DNA of 64,000 bases from Cupriavidus sp. P-10 (GTDB lineage Bacteria > Pseudomonadota > Gammaproteobacteria > Burkholderiales > Burkholderiaceae), in assembly GCF_003402535.2 (NCBI RefSeq), contig NZ_AP025170.1, forward strand, positions 186,001 to 250,000, given 5' to 3'. Shown here one piece after another: positions 32,474-40,560 of this stretch. The position numbers and the translations under genes were made by a program. Position 1 is the first letter of the stretch; each line of letters starts with the position of its first letter. The notes below the pieces were generated by a model that did no database searches, was not told where the DNA came from, and worked only from the letters and a program-made list of their open reading frames with translations.

Positions 32474-33085
32474 TCAACGATACGACGTCTTGCGGATTTC
32501 CTTCTCGTCAGCCCACTCCAGCATGCCGGACTCGTTGTCCACCAGCGTCAGGTTGAACAGGTAGTACACGTCCTTCACGTTCGAGGTGCGCTTGGTGATG
32601 GACGTGATGTTGCCCTCGAGCCGGTACCTGGCTGCCTGCATCTGGCCCATGCGGGCCTTGCCACTGTTCTTGTACAGGCCCGTCTGGTTCTGCCGCTGCA
32701 GTTCATCCACCTGGCCCTGCATGTCCACGCCCGCGGTAGCAAAGCGCACCGAACCGCTCTTGAGCAGCTGGTTGCGGATCTTCTCCGTGATGGCGCGGGT
32801 GTCGATGTATTCGCCCGTCTTGTTCTTGACCTCGGCCAGCGTGACAACCGGCGCCTCGCGCGGCGCAGTGATGGGGCGCGATTGCAGCAGCGAGCGCGTC
32901 ATGGCTTCGGCAATCGTCTGCAGGTCGGTAGAGCCGAATTCATTGGTCAGGGCCTCGACGGCCCTGGCGTCGCCATACTGGACGTTGCCATCCATGCGCG
33001 GGCCGGCAACGGTGGTACAACCGCCCAGCAGCGCACCGGCGGCGAGCAACGCGAGAATAGGAGAACGAGCAAAAATCGGATGCAT
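32474..33085 (-). CDS. lpoB: LpoB-like penicillin-binding protein activator
   Basis: A 203-residue outer-membrane lipoprotein: signal peptide with LGGC lipobox, cysteine 23. The domain (VVTLAEVKNKTGEYIDTRAI, LEGNITSITKR, DVYYLFNLTLVDNESGMLEW) matches LpoB, which in E. coli activates the synthase PBP1b from the outer membrane. The long disordered linker of E. coli LpoB is short here. The ATG at 33085 has GGAAA upstream. Its neighbour ycfL is also next to lpoB in E. coli, which supports the call. Confidence 0.85.
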   Translation of the reverse strand: MHPIFARSPILALLAAGALLGGCTTVAGPRMDGNVQYGDARAVEALTNEFGSTDLQTIAEAMTRSLLQSRPITAPREAPVVTLAEVKNKTGEYIDTRAITEKIRNQLLKSGSVRFATAGVDMQGQVDELQRQNQTGLYKNSGKARMGQMQAARYRLEGNITSITKRTSNVKDVYYLFNLTLVDNESGMLEWADEKEIRKTSYR

Positions 33086-33151
33086 GACTGGATTTCCTTG
33101 ATGAGTCTTCGGGTAAGGCAAAGGCTGTATGGCGGGTGAGGCTGGCTGTCG

Positions 33152-33574
33152 TTACCTCGACGGGCCGAACAGCGACGCGGTGTTGTCGACAGCGTGCAGT
33201 TCAATGCGGAAGTCTGTCGCCGCACGGGTGGGCGCCAGGGACTGGATGTCGGTGGACTGCACGCCATGCAGCATGACCGGCTTCCAGGCTTCGTCTTCCC
33301 ACACGCTCATCTGGTCCTGGTCAAGCCATTTGAAGCGATAGGCGAAGTGCTGTGGGTCCGTCGAAGTATTGGCGAACTGCGCCTGTACCAGCAGCCGGCC
33401 GTTGCGTTCCACGGCGCGAAGCGCGCTCACGCGGATCTTGTTCGCTTCGCCAAGCTGTACCACCCTGGATGCAATGGTTTCGGCGTGTGCCAGGCCTGGC
33501 AGCAGCGCGCTTGCACCCGACAGGGCCAATGCCGCCACGGCAGATACGGAGAAGTTGCGGAATAGGTGGTTCAT
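33152..33574 (-). CDS. ycfL: YcfL-family periplasmic protein
   Basis: A 140-residue protein with a signal peptide ending LAHA (about residue 31). The rest (NKIRVSALRAVERNGRLLVQ, FANTSTDPQHFAYRFKWLDQ) is an immunoglobulin-like beta domain of the DUF1425/YcfL family. E. coli YcfL is a lipoprotein, but this protein has no cysteine at all, so it must be a soluble periplasmic form. It lies 66 bases before lpoB on the same strand, the same pairing as in E. coli. Confidence 0.8.
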   Translation of the reverse strand: MNHLFRNFSVSAVAALALSGASALLPGLAHAETIASRVVQLGEANKIRVSALRAVERNGRLLVQAQFANTSTDPQHFAYRFKWLDQDQMSVWEDEAWKPVMLHGVQSTDIQSLAPTRAATDFRIELHAVDNTASLFGPSR

Positions 33575-33673
33575 TCTTCAGGGTGCATCAGACGTGCAAA
33601 AGGCCGGCACAGGGCCAGCCAGGATTTGAGGCCGCGACGCGCGCGGCCTCGTTCGAAAAGTCAACTTAAGGCC

Positions 33674-35161
33674 TTACTGTCCTTTTGCCGCGCCCTTGGA
33701 CGCCACCGTGGTACTGGCGCGGCGCGCATTGCGCTTGGCGGGCTCGGGCTTGGCTGGCGCGGCAGCAACCAGCCCAGCCCCTGGCTGCGAAACCAGCGCG
33801 CTGAGGTCGCTATTGCCCAACGGGCGCAGGACCACGAGTGCATAGGTGCCGTCGACCTTGACCTCCTGGCGGAAGGTACCTTGCGGCGTGGTGAACGACA
33901 CCGGCAATGCGCCGCTGGGTACCACGGCGCGCGCCAGCGAGATGTTGGCCGGCAGCGTGCGCCATTGGCGCGTGTCTGCGCTCTCCGTGGCGGCGCTGGT
34001 CAGGCCAACCGCAAGGCTCATCAGGGAGCCGAAGGCGCCGCCATTGCGCTGCAGCGCCTCCTGAGCGGCGCCGGACACAACCATGCGAACCATGCTGCGC
34101 GCTACCGCCCCGGGCATCTCGTCCTTCAGCGCACGGCGAGCCATGGCATCCAGGCTGGTGACCATGGCCGCGGGCACGGAAGCATCGCCGACCTTGATCG
34201 AGGTCGGGATGAAGGTGTCTTTAGCCGGACGAATCACAGGATAAGAGGTGGACAGCAGCTTCACCCCCGCCCCGATCGGCACAGGCAGCGTGATCTTCAC
34301 GGTTTCCCGCGCCGGCATGCTTCCGGACTCGATGACGAACAGCACGTCGGTCTTGCCGGCCGGCACACGCTTGCTGGTGGCAACGCCTTCCAGGCCCTTC
34401 TGCAGCATCGGTACGTCAGGGCGCAGCTCGATAGCCTGCCGATAGCCCGCCGTGGCAAGGCTGGGCTCGTTCAGCGCCTCGAAGACGAAGCCGGCCAGGT
34501 AATGCGATGCAGCGCTCTGGTAGGCATTGCGCAGGCCGGTCACTTCGGGGTCGTCGAAGATCTCGACCGGATACCCCTTGATGTCCTTGAGCTTGACTTC
34601 AGTGTCCTTCGCCCCTTTCTCTTCCGCCGCATCCTTGAGTGCCTGCACCTCCTTCTCGCGCAGGGAGGCAATCAATGTCTCGCGCTCGTACATGCGCCGG
34701 ATTTCGATACGTGCGTCGTCCCAGCGGCCAGCCATCAAATGGTTCTGTGCCAGCCGGGTGCTGAGCATGACTTTCTCGTAGTCCTGCCCGTCATAGCGGT
34801 TGAACGACTCCGAAAGCAATGCGGCGCCGAGCTCGCCAGCGCTCTTGGTCAGCTTGCTCCGGCTATCCTCTTCCCATACCTGGATCTTTTCGGTCGCCTT
34901 GAACCATGCGTCGGTACTTGGCTTCAACCCGTCCTTGCGCAGGCGCATCAACTCGCCGCGCTCCAGGAAATACAGCAGGTCCAGGTCTTCCGGCTTGACC
35001 CCCTCATGGGCCTTGTCATGGGCTGCGATGGCGGTCTCGATGCCCCCTGCGCGAAAACTATCGGAAGTCGCGGCTACACGGTTTCCATAGTTCTGCGCGC
35101 AAGCGCCAAGCAAAGTGGCGCCGCACACGAGCGCCGTCGTGCGAAGAGTTGCTCCCCACAT
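33674..35161 (-). CDS. COG3014-family lipoprotein
   Basis: A 495-residue protein with a lipoprotein signal (LLGAC, cysteine 21). The middle is helical and TPR-like (LLYFLERGELMRLRKDG, ASHYLAGFVFEALNEP, AGYRQAIELRP), the C-terminal half is beta-rich, and the last 45 residues are a Lys/Ala/Pro-rich tail. This matches the COG3014 family, which has no known function. It is first in the cluster, 99 bases before ycfL. From memory the family often occurs beside LpoB genes in gammaproteobacteria too. Confidence 0.75.
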   Translation of the reverse strand: MWGATLRTTALVCGATLLGACAQNYGNRVAATSDSFRAGGIETAIAAHDKAHEGVKPEDLDLLYFLERGELMRLRKDGLKPSTDAWFKATEKIQVWEEDSRSKLTKSAGELGAALLSESFNRYDGQDYEKVMLSTRLAQNHLMAGRWDDARIEIRRMYERETLIASLREKEVQALKDAAEEKGAKDTEVKLKDIKGYPVEIFDDPEVTGLRNAYQSAASHYLAGFVFEALNEPSLATAGYRQAIELRPDVPMLQKGLEGVATSKRVPAGKTDVLFVIESGSMPARETVKITLPVPIGAGVKLLSTSYPVIRPAKDTFIPTSIKVGDASVPAAMVTSLDAMARRALKDEMPGAVARSMVRMVVSGAAQEALQRNGGAFGSLMSLAVGLTSAATESADTRQWRTLPANISLARAVVPSGALPVSFTTPQGTFRQEVKVDGTYALVVLRPLGNSDLSALVSQPGAGLVAAAPAKPEPAKRNARRASTTVASKGAAKGQ

Positions 35162-35329
35162 TTTTGATATTTCCCCGTATCGTTTTGGTTTTAAGCGGGG
35201 ACTGAACTGCTTTGACCGCCCCGCACCGCCTATATCGACAGGCGCGCGTGCGCTCTTGAGAGCGTCTGGACGTGCCTGTTGTCAGCGGCGGCAGGAGCAT
35301 AGCGTGCACCAAGGGGATTCGACAATAAC

Positions 35330-35522
35330 CGGTTCATGGTATTGCCGCGGGGAATGTTCAGGCTGGGATTGGCCAGTGAGTTGGGATCGTACTCGCCGGT
35401 CGGCGCCCAGATGGTCAGGCTCAGCGCCACATGCCCGGTCTTGGAGAAGTGGTAGCCCGCGATCAGCGGCGTGAAATAGATGTCGAAGAGGTCGCCGCCG
35501 TGTCCTGCGAAAGTTTCTAGCG
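35330..35522 (-). pseudogene. Remnant of a SphA/MetA-pathway-type outer-membrane protein
   Basis: In the minus frame this stretch reads as about 64 residues, with DIYFTPLIAGYHFSKTGH followed by LTIWAPTGEYDPNSLANPS, that look like the middle of the phenol-degradation MetA/SphA beta-barrel family (about 300 residues when whole). There is no start, no signal peptide and no C-terminal strands; it runs into the 3' end of the LysR gene. The rest of 35162-35516 shows no gene and presumably carries the promoter of the COG3014 operon. Confidence 0.6.
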
Positions 35523-36467
35523 AACCGGGACGATGCTCGCCCCCGCCCCCGGGTAGCCCGCCAGCGCCGCTTGCACCTCCGCCACGAACGCGCGCGTCGC
35601 CGGCGACGGGGTATGCCCGGCCAGCGACACAATGCCGTACTGCGCGCGCAGGTCGTGGGGCGGGCGCATCCGCAGCGGCACCGCCGCGCCCCGCGCGCAG
35701 GCCTCGGCCATCATCGCCACCGGCACCAGCGCGACCGCGTCACCGGACAGCATCAGCGCGCGCAACGCGTGCATGTCATTGCAGGTGACGGTGAGCAGGC
35801 CGGTGCTGTCGTCCCCGGGCGTGCCGTCGCCTGCCGCCTGCAGCGCCTCGCGGAAGTACTGCTGGATACGCGCCGGCAGCCTCGGGCCTGCCACCGGGTA
35901 GTCGCGCAGCGCGGCGAGGCTGATGTCGTGCTGCTGCGCCAGCGGGTGCGCCGCGCGTACGAAGACGCCGGTTTCCAGCGCCGGCAGGCGCTCGATCTGC
36001 AGGTGGCCGAGCGGCGCCAGGCTGCGGCTTTCGCCGACAAAGACATCGAGCCGTTCTGCTTCCAGCGCGCGCAGCATGGTGGTGGTGTCGGCGGTTTCCA
36101 CGTCGATGCGCAGGCGCGGGTAGCGCCGCACCAGCGCTTCCAGCACCGGGTCGAGCAGGAACGATGCCGCGAACGGTCCGAAGCCGGCGCGGATCTCGCC
36201 GATCTCCACATCGTCCAGCAACTGCAGGTCGCGGCGCAGTTCGCGGCTTTCGCGCAGCATGCGGCGCGCGCGCTCGAGCACCAGCGTGCCGGCGGCGGTG
36301 GGGCGAACCTTGCCGTAGCTGCGGTCGACCAGTGTGCCGAGGTCGGCCTCCAGCGCCTGGATGCTGCGCGTCAGTGCCGGCTGCGACAGGTGCAGCGCCG
36401 CGGCCGCGCGCGCGAAGCTGCCCTGTTCCACCAGGGTGACGAAGTGATGCAGCTGTCGCAGGCCCAT
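35517..36467 (-). CDS. LysR-family transcriptional regulator
   Basis: A 316-residue LysR protein. The N-terminal winged helix-turn-helix (about residues 2-60: LRQLHHFVTLVEQGSFARAA, LSQPALTRSIQALE) is followed by a periplasmic-binding-protein-like effector domain. It is divergent from a Bug-type receptor gene with 107 bases between the start codons, the standard arrangement for a LysR regulator and its target. The effector is unknown, presumably the acid bound by the receptor. Its 3' end cuts into the MetA-type remnant. Confidence 0.9.
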   Translation of the reverse strand: MGLRQLHHFVTLVEQGSFARAAAALHLSQPALTRSIQALEADLGTLVDRSYGKVRPTAAGTLVLERARRMLRESRELRRDLQLLDDVEIGEIRAGFGPFAASFLLDPVLEALVRRYPRLRIDVETADTTTMLRALEAERLDVFVGESRSLAPLGHLQIERLPALETGVFVRAAHPLAQQHDISLAALRDYPVAGPRLPARIQQYFREALQAAGDGTPGDDSTGLLTVTCNDMHALRALMLSGDAVALVPVAMMAEACARGAAVPLRMRPPHDLRAQYGIVSLAGHTPSPATRAFVAEVQAALAGYPGAGASIVPVR

Positions 36468-36574
36468 TGATCTAACTGTTTATGCATCGAAACCTGAAAA
36501 ATATTGCATTGGACGTACTTTCTCAAGCCCGCTACCGTTGTCCTTCAAAACCATAAAGACGATCTGGAGACGAC

Positions 36575-37555
36575 ATGAAACGACGCGCATGGCTCGCGCT
36601 CGCAGTCAGCGGGCTTTCGCTCAGCCTCGGGCTGCCGGCCGCGGCACAGACCTATCCGGCCAAGCCGATCCGCCTGGTGGTGCCCTACGTGGCCGGCGGC
36701 GGCACCGACACCATCGCCCGCGCCATGGGCGAGAAACTCAGCAAGCGGCTGGGCCAGCCGGTCGTGGTGGAGAACAAGGCCGGCGCCTCCGGCATCATCG
36801 GCACCGATGCCGTGGCCAAGGCTGCGCCTGACGGCTACACGCTGCTGATGACGCTGACGCAGTCGGTACTGACCAACCAGTTCCTGTTCGACAAGCTGCC
36901 GTACGACCCGCGCAAGGACCTGACCATGATCAGCGTGCTGGCCGACGCGCAACTGGTGCTGGTGGCGCACCCGTCGGTGCCGGCACGCACGCCGCGCGAG
37001 CTGGGCGACTATGCGCGCGCCCAGGCCGGCAAGGCTACCTATGCCTCATGGGGCGTGGGATCGCTGTCGCACCTGAGCGGCGCCTACCTCAGCAAGCTCA
37101 CGCGCGGCAACGCCACGCACGTGCCCTACAAGGGCGAGGCGCCGATGCTGCAGGATCTGCTCGGCGGCCAGGTGCAGTTCGGCTTTGCCAGCATTCTGAC
37201 GGCCAAGCCGTATATCGAGAGCGGCAAGCTCAAGGCGCTCGCCGTCACCGGCACGCAGCGCAGCAGCGCGTTGCCCGCGATGCCGACCTTTGCCGAGCTG
37301 GGCATGCAGGACAGCGCGTTCAAGACAGTGGGCTGGATCGGGCTGGTGGCGCCGGTAGGCGTGCCCGCGCCGATCTTGGCCAAGCTCGAAAGCGAGGTGA
37401 AGGCGATCCTGCAGACCCCCGACATGCAGGCGCGCATGGTCGCGCTGGGGCTGCGCCCGGTAGGCAGTTCGCCGGCCGAGGCGCAGGCGCTCTATGCGCG
37501 CGACTGGCCGGTGCTGAAGACGCTGGTGGCGGATTCGGGCGCGCGCCTCGACTGA
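36575..37555 (+). CDS. Bug-family tripartite tricarboxylate receptor (periplasmic binding protein)
   Basis: A 326-residue TctC-like protein with a signal peptide ending PAAAQ (about residue 25). TYPAKPIRLVVPYVAGGGTD and VENKAGASGIIGTDAVAKA are the universal start of the family, and HVPYKGEAPMLQDLLGGQV is the second hallmark. It would bind a carboxylate such as citrate or another organic acid; Cupriavidus and Bordetella have scores of such genes, most as orphans without TctA/TctB, as here. Divergent LysR gene upstream; GGAGA ribosome site. Confidence 0.93.
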   Translation: MKRRAWLALAVSGLSLSLGLPAAAQTYPAKPIRLVVPYVAGGGTDTIARAMGEKLSKRLGQPVVVENKAGASGIIGTDAVAKAAPDGYTLLMTLTQSVLTNQFLFDKLPYDPRKDLTMISVLADAQLVLVAHPSVPARTPRELGDYARAQAGKATYASWGVGSLSHLSGAYLSKLTRGNATHVPYKGEAPMLQDLLGGQVQFGFASILTAKPYIESGKLKALAVTGTQRSSALPAMPTFAELGMQDSAFKTVGWIGLVAPVGVPAPILAKLESEVKAILQTPDMQARMVALGLRPVGSSPAEAQALYARDWPVLKTLVADSGARLD

Positions 37556-37578
37556 TTATTCCTTCTGATCCTCCAATG

Positions 37579-37618
37579 GCGGGCGGCGCGGCAATATGCT
37601 GCGTACGCCCGCTTTTTT
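37579..37618 (+). terminator. Terminator after the Bug receptor gene
   Basis: GCGGGCG (37579-37585) pairs with CGCCCGC (37606-37612) and is followed by six T; the 20-base loop can fold further. It lies 24 bases after the stop codon. Confidence 0.7.
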
Positions 37619-37664
37619 ATGGGGCAGGCATGTGTCCGAAATGCCCGCATAATAATGGCGGAAG

Positions 37665-37691
37665 CGGTTTTCCATACGCAAGGGAAAACCG
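37665..37691 (+). promoter_or_regulatory. Hairpin covering a ribosome site
   Basis: CGGTTTTCC (37665-37673) pairs perfectly with GGAAAACCG (37683-37691) around a 9-base loop. The 3' arm together with the loop end holds AGGGAAAA, the only ribosome-site-like sequence before the small ORF that starts two bases later. Confidence 0.6.
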
Positions 37692-37692
37692 A

Positions 37693-37734
37693 ATGGAAAC
37701 CATTGCCATTCTCATCCTCAATAACCACGGATAA
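37693..37734 (+). CDS. 13-residue candidate leader peptide
   Basis: The frame METIAILILNNHG begins two bases after a 9-base-pair hairpin and has AGGG eight bases before its ATG. It is hydrophobic in the middle. It lies about 150 bases before the bacterioferritin start. No homologue is known to me. It may be a translated leader, a tiny membrane peptide or chance; the ribosome site and hairpin are the only support. Confidence 0.25.
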   Translation: METIAILILNNHG

Positions 37735-37839
37735 TCGGCGAATATACGCTGAATTTGCTTGATGTCCCCCTTGGCCGGTCTACCATGAAAGCCACGGCGC
37801 GATATTCACAACTATTCGCCGCAGCAGCGCGCTGGCCGC

Positions 37840-37858
37840 GATAATGAGAATTGATCCA
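37840..37858 (+). promoter_or_regulatory. Probable Fur box upstream of bacterioferritin
   Basis: GATAATGAGAATTGATC at 37840-37856 matches the first 12 bases of the Fur consensus (GATAATGATAAT) at 11 positions and is AT-rich in a GC-rich region. It ends about 30 bases before the start codon, so Fur bound there would affect transcription or initiation. Inference from consensus only. Confidence 0.55.
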
Positions 37859-37886
37859 CCCAAATCGAGGGGTCGTTGGTGCTGTC

Positions 37887-38366
37887 ATGAAAAGCGATAA
37901 AAAGGCGATTCAGATGCTCAATGGCCAGCTCCGGCATGAGCTGACCGCAATCAACCAGTATTTCCTGCACGCGCGCATGTACCGGCATTGGGGACTCAAT
38001 GCCCTGGGCAAGCACGAGTACGAGGAATCAATCGAGGAAATGAAGCATGCCGACAAGCTGATCGAGCGCATCCTGTTGCTCGACGGCTTGCCCAACCTGC
38101 AGGACCTCGACAAATTGCTGATTGGCGAGAACACCGAGGAAATGCTCGGCTGCGACCTGAAGCTGGAACAGGTCTCGCAGGCCAGTTGCAAGGATGCGAT
38201 CAAGTATCTGGAGTCGATCGGCGATTATGTTTCGCGCGAGGTGGTGGTCGATATCCTGGAGGCCACTGAATCGCATATCGACTGGCTCGAATCGCAGATA
38301 GAACTGATCGGCAAGGTCGGCTTGCAGAACTACGTGCAGTCGGCCATGGGCGAGATCGGCGACTGA
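37887..38366 (+). CDS. bfr: Bacterioferritin
   Basis: A 159-residue ferritin-like four-helix protein that stores iron and binds heme. M52 (heme ligand) is present, with ferroxidase ligands E18, E51 and H54 visible and E127/H130-type residues in TESHIDWLE. HELTAINQYFLHARMYRHWG at the start is typical. Start at 37887 is chosen because the standard MKSDKK N-terminus begins there. A Fur-like box lies just upstream; no bacterioferritin-associated ferredoxin gene is adjacent. Confidence 0.96.
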   Translation: MKSDKKAIQMLNGQLRHELTAINQYFLHARMYRHWGLNALGKHEYEESIEEMKHADKLIERILLLDGLPNLQDLDKLLIGENTEEMLGCDLKLEQVSQASCKDAIKYLESIGDYVSREVVVDILEATESHIDWLESQIELIGKVGLQNYVQSAMGEIGD

Positions 38367-38465
38367 CTGCCCGCCGCGGGCGCTCGCGCAGCGCCCTGCA
38401 GACTTTTCCATTTCCCGCTACACTGCGGCCCGCAGCACGACGCGCCGGTATGGCGCGCCATCCAC

Positions 38466-38540
38466 GGCGGGGTGGCAGAGTGGTGATGCAACGGCCTGCA
38501 AAGCCGTGTACGACGGTTCGATTCCGGATCCCCGCCTCCA
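38466..38540 (+). tRNA. tRNA-Cys (anticodon GCA)
   Basis: A complete 75-base cloverleaf: acceptor GGCGGGG (38466-38472) with CCCCGCC (38530-38536), discriminator T and encoded CCA (38538-38540). The anticodon GCA is at 38498-38500 in ACGGCCT-GCA-AAGCCGT, and GGTTCGATTCC is the T arm. A single gene; no integrase or attachment repeat was seen next to it. Confidence 0.97.
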
Positions 38541-38821
38541 GTTTTCTTCTCCCTTCTTCGCACCTGCTCGCACCTGCGCCGCGTGATGCACGCGACGGCG
38601 CGCCGTTGCCGCAGCCGCCCCTGTGCGGAATGCGGCGGGCAATTGCCGACACCCGTTTGCCCTGTTCTTCCCCAATAGTACAAAGCAATCGATTCAGGTA
38701 GTGTTGCGCGGTCAGGCCGGACCGGCCTGCGTGCACAGAGCGCCGCCAGCAGGGCGGCGCAACCATGCCGGGCTTCCATGGTGTTCCCGTCGCCAAGTGA
38801 TGTGAAGAAGAGAGGCTCCTG
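38541..38821. other. Intergenic region after tRNA-Cys
   Basis: These 281 bases carry no convincing gene. Reading frames here are short and lack family features. ATAGTACAAAG near 38675 is AT-rich and might be a promoter region for the following acetyltransferase. No attachment-site repeat of the tRNA 3' end was noticed within the window. Confidence 0.45.
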
Positions 38822-39265
38822 ATGATGAAAGACCTGCGAATCCGGGCGGCGATGCCCTCGGACGCGCCAGCGGTGGGGGCGCTGCTAGAGCGCTGTGGCC
38901 TGCCGAGCGACGATGTGTTCCGCGTGCTGGAGCACTTCCATGTCGCCATCCTCGAATCGCGGATCGTCGGCTGCGCTGCCGGCGAGCCGTTCGGCCAGAC
39001 CGTGGTGATCCGGTCGGTGGCGGTGCTGCCCGAGCACCGCGACCAGGGCGTGGCCACGCACGTGGTGCGTGCCGCGCTGATGCGCGCGCGGTCGAATGGC
39101 CTGCAGCGTGCGGTGCTGCTGGCATCGAGTTGCCCGAGCTATTTCGCGCGCTACGGTTTTTCGCTGGTGCCGGCATCGAAGCTGCCGGAGGAGGTGCTGT
39201 CCTCCAGCGAATTCCAGCGCCATACCGATACGCCGCCGCTGTGCATGTGGTGCGAGCTGGGCTGA
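38822..39265 (+). CDS. GNAT acetyltransferase, ArsN2-like
   Basis: A 147-residue acetyltransferase. VVIRSVAVLPEHRDQGVATHVV (key part HRDQGVA, near residue 68) is the acetyl-CoA loop, and SSCPSYFARYGFSLV the following strand. The overall layout resembles ArsN2-type proteins annotated near arsenic genes, but no ars operon is present, so the substrate is open. Start at the first of two adjacent ATGs with GAGAGG upstream. Confidence 0.75.
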   Translation: MMKDLRIRAAMPSDAPAVGALLERCGLPSDDVFRVLEHFHVAILESRIVGCAAGEPFGQTVVIRSVAVLPEHRDQGVATHVVRAALMRARSNGLQRAVLLASSCPSYFARYGFSLVPASKLPEEVLSSSEFQRHTDTPPLCMWCELG

Positions 39266-39288
39266 ACTGAACTGAGCTGAAGAGAGCC

Positions 39289-39313
39289 GCGCGCCAGGTC
39301 TGGCGCGCTGTTT
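39289..39313 (+). terminator. Terminator between the GNAT gene and dmeF
   Basis: GCGCGCCAG (39289-39297) and CTGGCGCGC (39300-39308) form a tight inverted repeat followed by TGTTTT. It stands between two converging genes. Confidence 0.7.
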
Positions 39314-39329
39314 TGCGTTCGGCGGGTGT

Positions 39330-40328
39330 TCAGTGCGCGGCCGCGCAGCGGCTGATCTCGACGGTAACGTGCACCAGTTCCTCGTGCACGGACAGTGCCT
39401 GGCGCACGCGCTGCGGCGTCAGCGCGGCGTCATGCGTGACCAGGCAGACGATGCAGGCAAAGTGCTGCCGGCCGACGCGCCAGACATGCAGGTCGGTCAC
39501 GCGGGTGCCTTCATCGCCGTAACCGCCATCACCGCCGTCGCGGTTTAGTTCGGCCAGCACCTCGCGCACTTCTTCGACCACCGGGTGGTCCATCTCGCGG
39601 TCCAGCAGCACGGTGCCGCTCTGGCGCAGCAGGCCGATCGCCCATTTGCCGACCAGCGCCGCCCCTACGAGTCCCATCACCGGGTCTAGCCAGGCCCAGC
39701 CCAGCCACCAGCCGCCGGCCAGCGCCACGATCGCCAGCACCGATGTGGCGGCATCGGCCAGCACGTGCAGGTAGGCCGCGCGCAGATTGATGTCATGGTG
39801 GTGGCCGTGGTCGTGGTGATGATCGTGGCCATGGTGGTGGTGCCCGTGCGCGTGGTCATGCCCATGCCCGTGCGTATGGCCACCCAGGATCAGCGCGCAG
39901 CCGAGGTTGACCAGCAGCCCCAGCGCCGTCACGGCCATGGCCTCGCGGTAATGGATGTCCTGCGGGCTGAACAGCCGCTCGACCGAACCCGCCGCCATCA
40001 GCGCGGCAATGCAGAGCAGGAACACCGCGCTGGCAAAGGCGGCCAGCACTTCGATCTTCCAGGCGCCGAAGGCAAAGCGCCGGTCGCTGGCATAGCGGCG
40101 CGCGGCCGCGTAGGCAAAGGCGGACAGGCCGATGGCCAGCGCGTGCGAACTCATGTGCCAGCCGTCGGCCAGCAGCGCCATCGAGTTGAACCAGAGGCCG
40201 GCGGCGATTTCCACCACCATGACGATGGCGGTGATAACCATCACCAGGCGCGTGCCGCGCTCCGCGTCACGGTTGCCGGCGTCAAAGGTATGGCTGTGGG
40301 TCCATGCGGACAGGTCTTGGCTATGCAT
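39330..40328 (-). CDS. dmeF: CDF-family Co(II)/Ni(II) efflux transporter DmeF
   Basis: A 332-residue cation diffusion facilitator with six transmembrane helices. The start MHSQDLSAWTHSHTFD matches DmeF of C. metallidurans as remembered. Metal-site residues are seen in LLADGWHMSSHA (D and H of helix II) and HVLADAATSVL (H and D of helix V). Between helices IV and V is a cytoplasmic loop about 30 residues long made mostly of His, Gly and Asp. It exports cobalt and nickel ions. No RcnR/DmeR regulator is adjacent. Confidence 0.88.
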   Translation of the reverse strand: MHSQDLSAWTHSHTFDAGNRDAERGTRLVMVITAIVMVVEIAAGLWFNSMALLADGWHMSSHALAIGLSAFAYAAARRYASDRRFAFGAWKIEVLAAFASAVFLLCIAALMAAGSVERLFSPQDIHYREAMAVTALGLLVNLGCALILGGHTHGHGHDHAHGHHHHGHDHHHDHGHHHDINLRAAYLHVLADAATSVLAIVALAGGWWLGWAWLDPVMGLVGAALVGKWAIGLLRQSGTVLLDREMDHPVVEEVREVLAELNRDGGDGGYGDEGTRVTDLHVWRVGRQHFACIVCLVTHDAALTPQRVRQALSVHEELVHVTVEISRCAAAH

Positions 40329-40560
40329 GGTCGGATCTGGCGGTTGCTTGAAATCGGGCACTGCGGATGATGCAAGGGTAGCAGACCGCCGTTGTGCACC
40401 CGGGGGCATCCCTGCCGGCGGCAGGGGCTGGCGGTATCCGGCAATTCATGAATCCACCGACCGAATGAGTGTCGTGGCAGGAAATCCTGTCGCGCTGCTT
40501 AGTGATTACACTTGCCAGCACGGATGCAGACGGCCGCCGTTCCGGCCATGGAGACAGACG

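Noticed and set aside
38466..38821. tRNA-Cys as an integration site of an island
   Set aside because: No integrase, no direct repeat of the tRNA end and no change in base composition were noticed.
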